Positions 8,452 to 17,715 of a stretch of DNA of 64,000 nucleotides are shown in pieces (the first letter of the stretch is position 1; the number at the start of each line of letters is the position of its first letter). The notes beneath the pieces were generated by a model, which searched no databases, was not told where the DNA came from, and saw nothing but the letters and a program-made list of their open reading frames with translations. Source of the stretch: Ramlibacter montanisoli (GTDB lineage Bacteria > Pseudomonadota > Gammaproteobacteria > Burkholderiales > Burkholderiaceae_C); contig NZ_JABFCS010000001.1 of NCBI RefSeq assembly GCF_013087525.1, forward strand, positions 744,001-808,000, written 5' to 3'. The translations under genes and the position numbers were made by a program.

Positions 8452-10668
8452 ATGTTCCAGCCCTCCAATGCCTTCGGCGACCCGGTCGCCTTCCGCACCA
8501 TCTTCTTCGAGGAGGCGCAGGAGCACCTGGCCAACGTCGAGGCGATCCTGCTGCGGATGGACACCGATGCGCCGCACCCCGACGACCTGAACGCCATCTT
8601 CCGCGCCGTGCATTCCATCAAGGGCAGCGCGGCGATGCTGGGCTGCGCCGAGATCGCCGCGCTCACGCACCTGCAGGAAAACCTGCTGGACCTGCTGCGC
8701 AAGAACGAGCGGCCGATCACCGGCGAGGACGTGGACGCCATGCTCAAGGCCGGCGACGTGCTGCGCCTGCAGGTGCTGCACCGCCGCGGCTCGGTGCCCG
8801 ATTCGCCCGATGCGAGCGGCGTCGAGGCGCTGCTGCGCGAGCGCGTGGCGCAGCCCTCGTCCGATGCGGTGGACGGCCAGTCGGGCCCGGTGAGCCGCAG
8901 CTTCCGCGTCAAGCTGGGGCCGCTGGAGGCGCCGATCGACGAGCTCGAACTGGACATGATGCTGACCGGCCTGTCCGACATGGGGACGGTCACCGGCACG
9001 GTGGTGGACAACACCGCCGGCGGCGGCGTGTCCTTCGACGTGCTGCTGCAGGGCGCCGCGGCGGACCTGCAGAGCGTGCTGTCGCTGGTGGTCGCGCCCG
9101 AGCAGATCGCGATCGAAACCCTGGGCGTGGCCGCGGCGCAGCCGGCGCCGCAGGAGCAGGCCAGGCCCGCCGCGCCGCAGCTCAAGGCGGTGGCACCGGC
9201 CGCCCCGGCCGCCAACGAACTGGACGAGTTCTTCGTCGACCCCGCCGAATTCAAGAAGAAGAAGGGCAACGGCCTGGACGAATTCTTCGTCGAGCCGGCA
9301 GACCTGAAGAAGAAGGTCGCGGCCAGGCCGCTGGCCTCGCTGGCGCCCGAGCACGCTCCCGACAACGTGGACCTGTTCGTCTCGCCCGAGCAGTTCAAGA
9401 AGGACCGCAAGCCGCGCGCCGCCGCACCCGCGCCGGCCGCACCGGTGGCGGACCTGCACGATGCCGCGCTGTCCGGCTCGCACGAGGCCACCTTCATCCG
9501 CGTGTCCACCGAGAAGATCGACCTGCTGGTGAACCTGGTGGGCGAACTGGTGATCACCGAGGCGATGCTCGCGCGCACCGGCGCGCTGGCCGACGCCGGC
9601 AACGACGGCCGCTACGCCTCCGGCAGCGGCCTGGCGGACCTGTCGCGCCACACGCGCAACCTGCAGGAGGCGGTGCTGGCCATCCGCATGCTGCCGATCT
9701 CCAACGTGTTCCAGCGCTTCCCGCGGGTGGTGCACGAGCTGTCGGCGCGCCTGGGCAAGAAGGTCGAACTGAAGATGGCCGGCGAGGGCACCGAGCTCGA
9801 TCGCGGCCTGATCGAGAAGATCTCCGACCCGCTCACGCACCTGGTGCGCAATGCCATCGACCACGGCCTGGAAACGCCCGATGCGCGCCTGGCCGCGGGC
9901 AAGCCCGCCGTGGGCACCGTCACGCTGCGCGCCAGCCAGCGCGGCGGCAACATCATCATCGAGGTGAGCGACGACGGGCGCGGCCTGGACCGCGAGCGCA
10001 TCCTGGCGCGCGCCCTGCAGCGCGGCATGCCGATCTCGCCCTCCGCCCCGGACGCCGAGGTGTTCCAGCTGATCTTCGAAGCCGGCTTCTCCACCGCGGA
10101 AAAGGTGACCGACGTGTCCGGCCGCGGCGTCGGGATGGACGTGGTCAAGCGCAACATCCAGGCCTTGAGCGGCACCGTGGACCTGAGCTCCACGAAGGGC
10201 AAGGGCTCCAAGGTGACCGTGAGCGTGCCGCTGACGCTGGCGATCATGGAGGCCATGACCATCGCCATCGGCGGCGAGACCTACGTGCTGCCGCTGGCCT
10301 CGGTGGTGGAATCGCTCAGCGTCTCGGGCAGCGAGCTGCACAAGCTGCCCGGCCACGGCGACACGCTGCGCGTGCGCGAGGAGTACCTCCCGGTGCTGCA
10401 CCTGGCCAGGCTGTTCCCGCCGAAACAGGCGCGCGAGCAGTCGGCCGGCATCGCGGTGATCGTCGAGACCGACGGCGCCAAGGCGGCGCTGCTGGTGGAC
10501 GAACTGGTGGGGCAGCAGCAGGTGGTGGTCAAGAGCCTGGAGACCAACTTCCGCAAGGTGCCCGGCCTCTCGGGTGCCACCGTGATGGGGGACGGCTCGG
10601 TGGCGCTGATCCTGGACGTGGCCCACCTCGTGCGCCTGTCCGGCCGCGAAGGCGCGATGCTGTTGTAG
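8452..10668 (+). CDS. cheA: Chemotaxis histidine kinase CheA
   Basis: An intact protein of 738 residues. An N-terminal HPt domain carries the phosphorylated histidine H54 in AVHSIKGSAAML. A long linker follows that contains three copies of a short LDEFFVxPAEFKKK-like peptide at 9220-9408. Then come the dimerisation helices (STEKIDLLVNLVGELV), the ATPase domain with N box VRNAIDHGLE, G boxes DDGRGLD and SGRGVGMDVVK, and a C-terminal CheW-like domain. It autophosphorylates under receptor/CheW control and passes phosphoryl groups to CheY, CheB and probably the dual-receiver protein upstream. A rho-independent terminator follows at once, so the kinase-to-cheA block is probably one transcription unit. 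Confidence 0.95.
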   Translation: MFQPSNAFGDPVAFRTIFFEEAQEHLANVEAILLRMDTDAPHPDDLNAIFRAVHSIKGSAAMLGCAEIAALTHLQENLLDLLRKNERPITGEDVDAMLKAGDVLRLQVLHRRGSVPDSPDASGVEALLRERVAQPSSDAVDGQSGPVSRSFRVKLGPLEAPIDELELDMMLTGLSDMGTVTGTVVDNTAGGGVSFDVLLQGAAADLQSVLSLVVAPEQIAIETLGVAAAQPAPQEQARPAAPQLKAVAPAAPAANELDEFFVDPAEFKKKKGNGLDEFFVEPADLKKKVAARPLASLAPEHAPDNVDLFVSPEQFKKDRKPRAAAPAPAAPVADLHDAALSGSHEATFIRVSTEKIDLLVNLVGELVITEAMLARTGALADAGNDGRYASGSGLADLSRHTRNLQEAVLAIRMLPISNVFQRFPRVVHELSARLGKKVELKMAGEGTELDRGLIEKISDPLTHLVRNAIDHGLETPDARLAAGKPAVGTVTLRASQRGGNIIIEVSDDGRGLDRERILARALQRGMPISPSAPDAEVFQLIFEAGFSTAEKVTDVSGRGVGMDVVKRNIQALSGTVDLSSTKGKGSKVTVSVPLTLAIMEAMTIAIGGETYVLPLASVVESLSVSGSELHKLPGHGDTLRVREEYLPVLHLARLFPPKQAREQSAGIAVIVETDGAKAALLVDELVGQQQVVVKSLETNFRKVPGLSGATVMGDGSVALILDVAHLVRLSGREGAMLL
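9220..9408 (+). repeat. Triple short peptide repeat in the CheA linker
   Basis: Within cheA, three related segments encode LDEFFVDPAEFKKKK (9220-9264), LDEFFVEPADLKKKV (9274-9318) and VDLFVSPEQFKKDR (from 9367). Each has an acidic-aromatic core followed by a lysine run. They sit between the HPt/P2-like region and the dimerisation domain, where kinases usually have flexible, poorly conserved linkers. The pattern suggests a repeated short docking motif; the partner is not known. Confidence 0.75.
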
Positions 10669-10687
10669 CGGCACCCGCGCAGGAAGG

Positions 10688-10712
10688 AAAAGGCGGCTGC
10701 GGCCGCCTTTTT
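10688..10712 (+). terminator. Rho-independent terminator after cheA
   Basis: AAAGGCGGC and GCCGCCTTT form a perfect nine-base-pair stem around a TGCG loop (10689-10710), and the T tract continues to 10712. It lies 20 bases after the cheA stop and separates the kinase/cheA block from the first chemoreceptor gene. Confidence 0.88.
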
Positions 10713-10849
10713 CGTGGGTTTGTTCACGGCCCGCCCCTAGGGAAGCCCCCTAAACCCGTTCCAGTTGATTTACATCTAGTGACAGTGCTCCGCAGCGGGC
10801 GATCCTGCCCATCGGAGGCCGCCCCCGGCGGTCCGTCGAGGAGTTTGTC

Positions 10850-12582
10850 GTGTTCCAGAACCTGCGTGTCGCGCACAGGCTTTGCCTGGCCTTCGGGCTG
10901 ATGATGCTGATGACGCTTGCCATCTGCCTCGTGGGGCTCACCAGCCTGGATGCGCAGGGCGAGCGCGTCGAGGAATTGGCCACCCGCCACATGCCCGTGG
11001 TGCAGTCCGCCGGCGAATGGCACGCCCGCGTCGAGGCCGCCGCCAAGGACATGCGGGCCCTGTTCATCGTCGCCGAGGACGACCTGCTGGAGGAGGTCGC
11101 CAACATCCGCAACGGCCGCGCCGAGCGCGACCGGCTGCAGATGGCGGTGATCCAGGGCGTGCAGAGTCCGAAGTCGAAGGCCGCCCTGCGCGCCGCCATG
11201 GACGTGGGCAAGGTCTACCTCCAGATGGAGCTGGACTTCCTGCAGCTGGCCGAGCTCGGGAAGATGCAGGAGGCGCGCGACCTGCTGCTCAATCGCATCC
11301 GCCGCGTGCAGTTCGCCTACATCGAGGCGCTGAACAAGCTCGCGCACGTGATGGCGGAGGAGGCGCGCGAACTGGCCGCTGCCTCCGCGGCGACCTCGCG
11401 CGCCAGCATAGTCGCGATGGCGGCGTTCACCGCCGGCTGCATCCTGTTCGGCATCCTGTTCGGCTGGGCCGTCACGCGCTCCGTCACGCGCCCCGTGGGC
11501 CAGGCGGTGGAGACCGCGCGCCGCGTCGCCCGCGGCGACTTGAGCGTGGAGATCCCCACCACCCGGCGCGACGAGATCGGCCAGCTGCTGCAGGCGCTGC
11601 AGGAGATGACGCACCGCCTGCGCGAGCTGGTGGGCGAGGTCGCCGGCGGCGCCCACACCGTGGCCCACACCAGCGCGCAGATCGCGCAGGGCCACCTGGA
11701 CCTGTCGCAGCGCACGGAGGAACAGGCGAGCACGCTGGAGGAAACGGCCAGCTCGATGGAGGAACTGACCGCCACGGTGCGGCAGAACGCGGACAACGCG
11801 CACCAGGCCGACCAGCTGGCCGCCGAGGCCTCGCAGGTCGCGCTCAAGGGCGGCGCCGTCGTCGGCCAGGTGGTCAGCACCATGAACGGCATCTCCGCGG
11901 CGTCCCGGAAGATCGGCGACATCATCGGCGTGATCGACGGCATCGCCTTCCAGACCAACATCCTGGCGCTGAACGCCGCGGTGGAAGCGGCGCGCGCGCC
12001 GGCGAACAGGGCCGCGGCTTCGCGGTGGTGGCGGCGGAAGTGCGCAGCCTGGCGCAGCGCAGCGCGCAGGCGGCCAAGGAGATCAAGGTGCTGATCGGCA
12101 ACTCGGTGCAGCAGGTGGACGCAGGCACCCGCCTGGTCGATGCCGCCGGCCACACCATGGAGGACATCGTCGTCTCGGTGAAGAAGGTGAGCGACCTGAT
12201 CGCGGAGATCGCCGCGGCCAGCCGCGAGCAGAGCTCGGGCATCGAGCAGGTCAACACCGCGGTGGCGCAGATGGACCACGTGGTGCAGCAGAACGCCTCG
12301 CTGGTGGAGGAGGCCACGGCCGCCACCGAATCGATGAAGGCGCAGTCCGAGGCGCTGCTGCAGCTGGTGTCGCGCTTCCGGCTCTCGGGCGACGCCAGGG
12401 ATGCGCAGGAGGAGGCGCAGGAGGAGGCGCAGGAGGAGGCGCAGGAGGAGGCGCCGGCCGCGCCCCCGCCGCAGGCCACCGGCAGTTACATTTCGGCGCC
12501 CCAGCTGCCACCGGTCCTGGACCGCATGCTGCCCGGCACGGCGGTCGTTCAGCGGCCCGGCGGCGCCTGGCGTGAGTTCTGA
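10850..12582 (+). CDS. Methyl-accepting chemotaxis protein 1 (one frame break)
   Basis: A receptor of about 577 residues. TM1 is at ~10-33, followed by a helical periplasmic domain of ~150 residues, TM2 at ~186-208 ([16 protein letters not shown]), a HAMP domain and the conserved signalling hairpin ([23 protein letters not shown]). It ends in an acidic EEAQ repeat tract, a linker and a C-terminal AWREF pentapeptide of the WxxF type that can tether CheR/CheB. Start is a GTG with GAGGAG upstream. The frame breaks near 11997 in a GCGCGCGCC run of the hairpin tip; one added base restores 578 codons including the stop. Confidence 0.88.
12403..12450 (+). repeat. Tandem 12-bp repeat (four units) encoding EEAQ
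   Basis: Four exact head-to-tail copies of GCGCAGGAGGAG occupy 12403-12450 inside the first chemoreceptor gene, just after the signalling domain. They encode an acidic, flexible spacer between the receptor body and its C-terminal WxxF tether. The unit is a multiple of three, so copy-number change would lengthen or shorten the spacer without a frameshift. Confidence 0.9.
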
Positions 12583-12714
12583 GCTGTCTGCCAAATGCGA
12601 CAGCCCAGGGGCGGAAGAGTGGCGCCGCTCGCGCGATGAACGGAAGCGCACCCGGGTTTTCGGGCGGGGCCAGCCCACTTCTGCACACCAACGTGTTTGT
12701 AACGAGATTTAACT

Positions 12715-12745
12715 ATTGCAACAACGGCTTCGCGATGGCATTCTT
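12715..12745 (+). promoter_or_regulatory. Extended -10 promoter of cheW (shared chemotaxis motif)
   Basis: ATTGCAACA (12715-12723), 12 bases, then TGGCATTCTT (12736-12745). Read as sigma-70, the -35 is TTGCAA, the spacer is 17 bases and the -10 is CATTCT with an extended TGG. It lies about 43 bases before the cheW ATG. The same arrangement occurs at 17047 and 47551 before other chemotaxis genes. Confidence 0.6.
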
Positions 12746-12787
12746 CCATCGGGAGTGACGGGGTTTGCCCCCACAGAGGAGAGAAGA

Positions 12788-13300
12788 ATGATGCAAGCAC
12801 ATGCCCCTTCCGCCACGGCCGACAAGTCCCGCGCCGGCGACGGCGCCGACAGTGAGTTCCTGACCTTCCGCCTGGGCGCCGAGAGCTATGGCATCGAGAT
12901 CCTGAAGGTCCAGGAAATCCGCGGCTACGAAACGCCCACCTCGATCGCCAACGCGCCGCCCTTCATCAAGGGCGTGATCAACCTGCGCGGCGTGATCGTC
13001 CCCATCCTGGACCTGCGCATCAAGTTCCAGCTGAGCGAGGCCAAGTACGACGAGTTCACCGTTGCCATCATCCTGAACATCGCCGGCCGCGTGGTCGGCG
13101 TGGTGGTGGACTCGGTGTCCGACGTGCTGACGCTGTCGGAAGAGTCGATCCGGCCGACGCCGGAATTCGCCTCCGCCACCTTCGACACGAAGTACATCAC
13201 GGGCCTGGGCACGGTGGACGAGCAGATGATCATCCTGCTGGACATCGAGAAGCTCATGACCGGTGCCGACATGGCGCTGGTCGACAGCGCCGTCCACTGA
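12788..13300 (+). CDS. cheW: Chemotaxis coupling protein CheW
   Basis: An intact CheW of 170 residues, the normal size, that bridges receptors and CheA. Recognisable segments are [20 protein letters not shown], the [16 protein letters not shown] strand pair and the [19 protein letters not shown]-terminal lobe. Start chosen at the first of two adjacent ATG codons, seven bases after a GAGGAGAG ribosome binding site. It has its own promoter and is followed after 17 bases by the next receptor gene. Confidence 0.95.
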   Translation: MMQAHAPSATADKSRAGDGADSEFLTFRLGAESYGIEILKVQEIRGYETPTSIANAPPFIKGVINLRGVIVPILDLRIKFQLSEAKYDEFTVAIILNIAGRVVGVVVDSVSDVLTLSEESIRPTPEFASATFDTKYITGLGTVDEQMIILLDIEKLMTGADMALVDSAVH

Positions 13301-13317
13301 AGCGCGGGGGCGACGAC

Positions 13318-14715
13318 ATGCTCTCCCGGAATCACACGGGCGCGCAGGCGCAAGCCGCCGTGCCTGACATCGACGCCGCCGCCCTCGGCTTCTTCCGTCG
13401 TTCGACCATCCGCGTCCGCCTGACGGCGGCCTTCCTGTGCATCGCCGCCGTGCTGGCGCTGCTGGGCGTGCTGGGCGTCTGGCAGCTGGAAGTGCTGGCG
13501 CAGGCCGCCGTGGCCCATCCCGCGCCCGAAGCGGTGCGCGCCGCCGCGCGCGCGGGCCAGGTGCTGGTGGGCATCGTGTGCCTGACGGTCGTCGCGCTCT
13601 GCTTCCTCATCTGCTATCCGCTCACGGTGGCGATCGTCAAGCCGATCCGCGTGGCCGCGCGCATCGCCGCCAAGGTGGCCGCCGGCGACCTGACGGTGCG
13701 CGTGCGCACCGGCGGCACCGACGAGGCCGCGCAGTTGATGAAGGCGCTGGCCGACATGACGGGCAACCTGCGCACCGTCCTCGGCAACGTGGTGCAGGGC
13801 GCGCACGAAGTGGCCGACCGCAGCGCCGAGATCGTGCGCGGCAACCAGGACCTCTCGCAGCGCACCGAGGAACAGGCGACCACCCTCGAGGAAACCGCCA
13901 GCTCCATGGAGCAGCTCACGTCCACCGTGGCGCAGAACGCGGAGCACGCGCGCGAAGCGAGCAAGCTGGCGCTGGACGCGTCCGCGGTCGCGCGGCGCGG
14001 CGGCGAGGCCGTCGACCAGGTGGTCAACACGATGGACGAGATCTCCGACGCGTCGCGCAAGATCACCGAGATCATCAGCGTGATCGACGGCATCGCCTTC
14101 CAGACCAACATCCTGGCGCTCAACGCCGCGGTGGAAGCCGCGCGCGCCGGCGAGCAGGGCCGCGGCTTCGCGGTGGTGGCGGCGGAAGTGCGCAGCCTGG
14201 CGCAGCGCAGCGCGGCGGCCGCCAAGGAGATCAAGACGCTGATCGGCGCCTCGGTGCAGAAGGTCAACGCCGGCTCCAGCATGGTGGACACCGCCGGCCA
14301 CACCATGGTCGAAGTGGTGCTGTCGGTCGAGAAGGTCAGCGCCCTCATCGCCGAGATCGCGCAGGCGAGCCAGGAGCAGAGCTCCGGCATCGGCCAGGTG
14401 AACACCGCCATCGCGCAGATGGAGCGCGTGGTCGAACGCAATGCCTCGCTGGTGGACCAGGCCACGCAGGCCACGGAAGCCATGAACACGCAGACCGCGG
14501 GGCTGCTGCAGATGGCCTCGCGCTTCAAGCTGCAGTCCGGCGACGCCGTGCGGGGCGCGGACGGCGCCGCTCCGGGGTCCGCTCAGGCAGCGCCCAGGCC
14601 GGCCGGCGCCGCGCCCGCGCCCATTCCCTTCCGCGCCGCGCGGCAGCTGCCGGCCGCGAAACAGGGCAAGGCCGAGGCCAAGGCCAAGGCCAAGGGTCAC
14701 TGGGCGTCGTTGTAG
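13318..14715 (+). CDS. Methyl-accepting chemotaxis protein 2, minimal sensor region
   Basis: An intact receptor of 465 residues. It has a cytoplasmic tail of ~30 residues, TM1 ([17 protein letters not shown]), a short external loop of only ~25 residues, TM2 ([16 protein letters not shown]), HAMP and a complete signalling hairpin. There is no room for a periplasmic ligand-binding domain, so it may sense through the membrane or a partner. The C-terminus is Pro/Ala-rich, then Lys/Ala-rich ([10 protein letters not shown]), and ends HWASL, a variant of the WxxF tether. It is closely similar in layout to receptor 5 at 19449, so the two look like paralogues. Confidence 0.92.
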   Translation: MLSRNHTGAQAQAAVPDIDAAALGFFRRSTIRVRLTAAFLCIAAVLALLGVLGVWQLEVLAQAAVAHPAPEAVRAAARAGQVLVGIVCLTVVALCFLICYPLTVAIVKPIRVAARIAAKVAAGDLTVRVRTGGTDEAAQLMKALADMTGNLRTVLGNVVQGAHEVADRSAEIVRGNQDLSQRTEEQATTLEETASSMEQLTSTVAQNAEHAREASKLALDASAVARRGGEAVDQVVNTMDEISDASRKITEIISVIDGIAFQTNILALNAAVEAARAGEQGRGFAVVAAEVRSLAQRSAAAAKEIKTLIGASVQKVNAGSSMVDTAGHTMVEVVLSVEKVSALIAEIAQASQEQSSGIGQVNTAIAQMERVVERNASLVDQATQATEAMNTQTAGLLQMASRFKLQSGDAVRGADGAAPGSAQAAPRPAGAAPAPIPFRAARQLPAAKQGKAEAKAKAKGHWASL

Positions 14716-14730
14716 CGCGCTGCCGCTTCG

Positions 14731-16371
14731 ATGCTGTCGAATCTGAAGATTTCGGCGCGCCTTTTCCTGCTCGTCGCCATCCTGCTGGCAGCCCTCGCGG
14801 GCATGGGTGCGTATGCCCTGTACGCCCTGCAGCAATCCGAGGCCCGCAACGCCGCCAGCCTGGAGCTCTCGCGCAAGCTGATGCACGCGGTGGACTCGGC
14901 ACGTGCGTCCGAGGTGGAGTTCAAGATCCAGGTGCAGGAGTTCAAGAACATCCTGCTGCGCGGCCACACGGCCAGCGACTACGACCGCCACCTGGCGGCA
15001 TTCCAGAAGCGCCGGGACCAGACCGTCAGGGAACTGGGCGCGACGCGCGCCGTGATGGCCGCACTGGGCCTGCCGGCCGACAGCGTGGACCAGGCGGCGC
15101 GCATGCACGCCGAGATCAGCGCCCAGTACCTGGAGAGCCTGAAGAAGTTCAGCCAGGTCGATGTCGAGAGCGGCCAGGTGGTGGACAGCATCGTGCGCGG
15201 CAAGGACCGCCCGCTGGAACAGAAGATGGACGCCATCGTCCTCACGCTGGAGAACTTCGCGCAGCAGGAGAGCGCCCGCATCGAGGCCCAGGGCGCTGCC
15301 GAATCGCGCCGCGTCATGCTGGGCATGGCCGCGGCGCTGGCGGCCATGCTGCTGTTCGCCATCGTGCTGGGCGTGCGCGTCACGCGCAGCATCAGCGGAC
15401 CGATCCGGCAGGCCGCTGCCGCCGCCGAGCGCGTCGCGGCCGGCGACCTCACGCAGCAGCTGCAGGCGCGCGGCAGCGACGAGGCCGCGCAGATGATCCG
15501 CGCGCTGGCGCGCATGACCGACAACCTGCGCACGCTGGTGGGCGACGTGGCCCAGGGCGCGCGCGCCGTGGCCGGCAGCAGCGCGCAGATCGCCGACGGC
15601 AGCGTGGACCTGTCGCAGCGCACCGAGGAGCAGGCGAGTACCTTGCAGGAGACCGCAAGTTCCATGGAGGAACTCACGGCGACCGTCGTCCGGAACGCCG
15701 ACACCGCGCGCCAGGCCAGCCAGCTGGCGGTGGACGCATCGGAAATCGCGCGGCGCGGCGGCGAGGTCGTGGGGCAGGTGGTGGCGACCATGGACGGCAT
15801 ATCCGCCTCGTCCAGCCGCATCGCCGACATCATCGGCGTGATCGACGGCATCGCCTTCCAGACCAACATCCTGGCGCTCAACGCCGCGGTGGAAGCGGCG
15901 CGCGCGGGCGAACAGGGCCGCGGCTTCGCGGTGGTGGCGGCGGAGGTGCGCGGGCTCGCGCAGCGCAGCGCCGGCGCCGCGCGCGAGATCAAGGCGCTGA
16001 TCGCGGCATCGGTCGACCAGGTCGGTGCCGGCGCCCGGCAGGTGGACGCCGCCGGCCGCACCATGCAGCAGGTGGTGGACTCGGTGCGCAAGGTCAGCGA
16101 CCTGATCGCCGAGATCGCCGCCGCCAGCCAGGAACAGAGTTCGGGCATCGAGCAGGTGAACCTGGGCGTGGCGCAGATGGACCAGGTGGTGCAGCACAAC
16201 GCCGCGCTGGTGCAGGAAGCGGCCGCGGCCACGGAAGCCATGAAGGCGCGCGCCGACGCCTTGCTGCAGCTGGTGGCCCGCTTCCGCGTGAGCTCCGGGG
16301 CGGTCGCCGCCGTGCCGCACGCCGCGGCGGATGCGCGCGGCAGTTACATTCCGCGCCTTTCCGCGTCCTGA
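14731..16371 (+). CDS. Methyl-accepting chemotaxis protein 3
   Basis: An intact receptor of 546 residues. TM1 is at ~8-30, followed by a helical periplasmic domain of about 160 residues (a four-helix-bundle type from its composition), TM2 at ~192-212 ([20 protein letters not shown]), HAMP and the signalling hairpin with [19 protein letters not shown]. It ends [10 protein letters not shown] without a WxxF tether, so it would rely on neighbouring receptors for CheR/CheB recruitment. It begins 15 bases after receptor 2. Confidence 0.93.
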   Translation: MLSNLKISARLFLLVAILLAALAGMGAYALYALQQSEARNAASLELSRKLMHAVDSARASEVEFKIQVQEFKNILLRGHTASDYDRHLAAFQKRRDQTVRELGATRAVMAALGLPADSVDQAARMHAEISAQYLESLKKFSQVDVESGQVVDSIVRGKDRPLEQKMDAIVLTLENFAQQESARIEAQGAAESRRVMLGMAAALAAMLLFAIVLGVRVTRSISGPIRQAAAAAERVAAGDLTQQLQARGSDEAAQMIRALARMTDNLRTLVGDVAQGARAVAGSSAQIADGSVDLSQRTEEQASTLQETASSMEELTATVVRNADTARQASQLAVDASEIARRGGEVVGQVVATMDGISASSSRIADIIGVIDGIAFQTNILALNAAVEAARAGEQGRGFAVVAAEVRGLAQRSAGAAREIKALIAASVDQVGAGARQVDAAGRTMQQVVDSVRKVSDLIAEIAAASQEQSSGIEQVNLGVAQMDQVVQHNAALVQEAAAATEAMKARADALLQLVARFRVSSGAVAAVPHAAADARGSYIPRLSAS

Positions 16372-16511
16372 CGCCGGCGCCGCGCGCTGCCCACGCTGCC
16401 CGTTTGCGGGCTGCCATGCGACGGAAGGCCGCGCGCGGATCACCCAGCGGTGTTGTCCGCGTTGTTTTCCCCTGTGATACTTATTGAAACATTTGTCACA
16501 AGGAAACGTCG

Positions 16512-16958
16512 ATGGGACAACAGACACAACGCCAGGCGGGCGGAGCGCGGCGGGTCCGCCGGACTTTTGCCGGCTTCGTGACCATGCTCTTGATGGCCGT
16601 CAGCCTGCCCTCGGGGGCCGCATCGCCGGTCGAGCGCGAGTATGCCGACGCGGTGAAGTCCTTCCGCACCGGCCGCCTCTCCGAAGCCTTCGGCCAGTTC
16701 ATGGCGATCGCCAACCGCGGCGACGTCGATGCGGCCCGCGTCGCGCTGTTCATGCACATGTACGGTCCCGTCCTGTACGGCAAGCAGTGGGACGCCGGCG
16801 ACCAGAACGTCGCCTACTGGACCATGCTGGTGCGCAACAGCGGGACCTCCGCGCGCGCGATGCCCGAGTTCAAGCCGACGGTGCTGGTTCCTTCCGGGGC
16901 GAAGGCCGCGCCTGCCAAGGCACGGGCGCGGGCGACGACCGTCGCCGAGATCGACTGA
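16512..16958 (+). CDS. Small secreted protein of unknown function within the chemotaxis cluster
   Basis: A protein of 148 residues with a basic N-terminus and a hydrophobic stretch (FAGFVTMLLMAVSLPSGAAS) that looks like a signal peptide. The mature part has a helical, TPR/Sel1-like stretch (ADAVKSFRTGRLSEAFGQF, then AIANRGDVDAARVALFMHM) and an Ala/Lys-rich tail. A good ribosome binding site (AAGGAAA) precedes the ATG. I do not recognise a named family. Its place between receptor genes suggests an export-dependent role in signal reception or envelope sensing, but there is no direct evidence. Confidence 0.7.
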   Translation: MGQQTQRQAGGARRVRRTFAGFVTMLLMAVSLPSGAASPVEREYADAVKSFRTGRLSEAFGQFMAIANRGDVDAARVALFMHMYGPVLYGKQWDAGDQNVAYWTMLVRNSGTSARAMPEFKPTVLVPSGAKAAPAKARARATTVAEID

Positions 16959-17046
16959 CACAGGATGGCTGTGTTCTGCACGCGACAGATGAGGGCGGGC
17001 ATGGGCGCCAATAGTGCGCGGCCGGCCATTGTTACCATCACTCACG

Positions 17047-17076
17047 ATTGCAACAGCACGCTCGCGCTGGCATGCT
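17047..17076 (+). promoter_or_regulatory. Extended -10 promoter of the Cache-protein operon (shared chemotaxis motif)
   Basis: ATTGCAACA (17047-17055), 12 bases, then TGGCATGCT (17068-17076). The implied elements are -35 TTGCAA, a 17-base spacer and an extended -10 TGG-CATGCT. The layout is identical to that before cheW. It lies about 94 bases upstream of the Cache-protein start. Confidence 0.6.
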
Positions 17077-17169
17077 CGGTGGTGGTCCTGCAGAGCAACC
17101 GACAGATGCCTGGATAGGCTGGGGCGCCGGCCCATCCGGCACTTTTTCGTGGACCAAAGGAAGAGACAG

Positions 17170-17637
17170 ATGAACAAGCGTTTTGTGGCAGCCGTGGCCC
17201 TGGTTCTCGGCGCGTCCCTGGGCATTTCCGCCGTGGCGGCCGAGCGTGTCACCCCGAAGGAAGCCGAAGCGATGGTCAAGCGCGGCGTGGCCTTCATCAA
17301 GGCGACCCCGCGTGACAAGGCGATGGCCGAAATCACGGATCCCAAGGGCCAGTTCGTGGACCGCGAGCTGTACCTGACCGTCTACAAGATGGACGGCACG
17401 GCGATGGCGCACGGCGCGAACGCCAAGTTCGTCGGCAAGAACATGATGGACCTGCGCGACGGCAACGGCAAGGAACACATCCGCGAACGCATGGAGATGG
17501 CCAAGACCAAGTCCGCGTTCTGGCAGGACTTCACCTTCCTGAACCCGGTGAACAAGAAGATCGAGCCCAAGCAGATGTACTGCGAGAAGTCCGACGAACT
17601 GGTCGTCTGCGGCGGCATCTACAAGGCGATGAACTGA
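17170..17637 (+). CDS. Periplasmic single-Cache-domain protein
   Basis: An intact protein of 155 residues. A cleavable signal peptide ending around SAVAAE is followed by a stand-alone sCache_2-type domain with ELYLTVYKMDGTAMAHG, GKNMMDLRDGNGK and a FTFLNPVNKKIEPK strand. Cache domains bind small organic acids or amino acids in extracellular sensors. Here the domain is a soluble periplasmic protein, which suggests it delivers a ligand signal to a receptor. The next gene, 78 bases downstream, is chemoreceptor 4. The ATG has an AAAGGA ribosome binding site. Confidence 0.85.
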   Translation: MNKRFVAAVALVLGASLGISAVAAERVTPKEAEAMVKRGVAFIKATPRDKAMAEITDPKGQFVDRELYLTVYKMDGTAMAHGANAKFVGKNMMDLRDGNGKEHIRERMEMAKTKSAFWQDFTFLNPVNKKIEPKQMYCEKSDELVVCGGIYKAMN

Positions 17638-17659
17638 GGGTTCCGGCGGGGGAGGGGAG

Positions 17660-17684
17660 GCACCGCGTCCGCCGGGCGCGGTGC
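17660..17684 (+). other. GC-rich hairpin between the Cache gene and receptor 4
   Basis: GCACCGCG (17660-17667) and CGCGGTGC (17677-17684) form an eight-base-pair stem with a nine-base loop. No T tract follows, so it is not a classical terminator. It could protect mRNA ends or reduce readthrough from the periplasmic protein gene into the receptor gene. Confidence 0.5.
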
Positions 17685-17715
17685 AGGCAAAGAGAGACAA
17701 AGAGGCAAGCAGCTC

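Noticed and set aside
12403..12450. Possible CRISPR or direct-repeat array
   Set aside because: The units are 12 bases, contiguous and without spacers, and they lie in frame in a receptor gene.
12401..12712. Arginine-rich frame made of repeated MRRRRRR-type codons
   Set aside because: It is the out-of-frame reading of the EEAQ tandem repeat in receptor 1.
12715..12745. Sigma-54 promoter reading of the ATTGCAACA...TGGCAT motif
   Set aside because: The TTGC and TGGC elements are in the wrong order and spacing for sigma-54; an extended -10 sigma-70 reading fits better.
12925..16527. Minus-strand open frame of 1,200 codons across cheW and two receptors
   Set aside because: It spans several real genes in antisense, has repetitive Arg/His/Leu composition and carries no recognisable motif.
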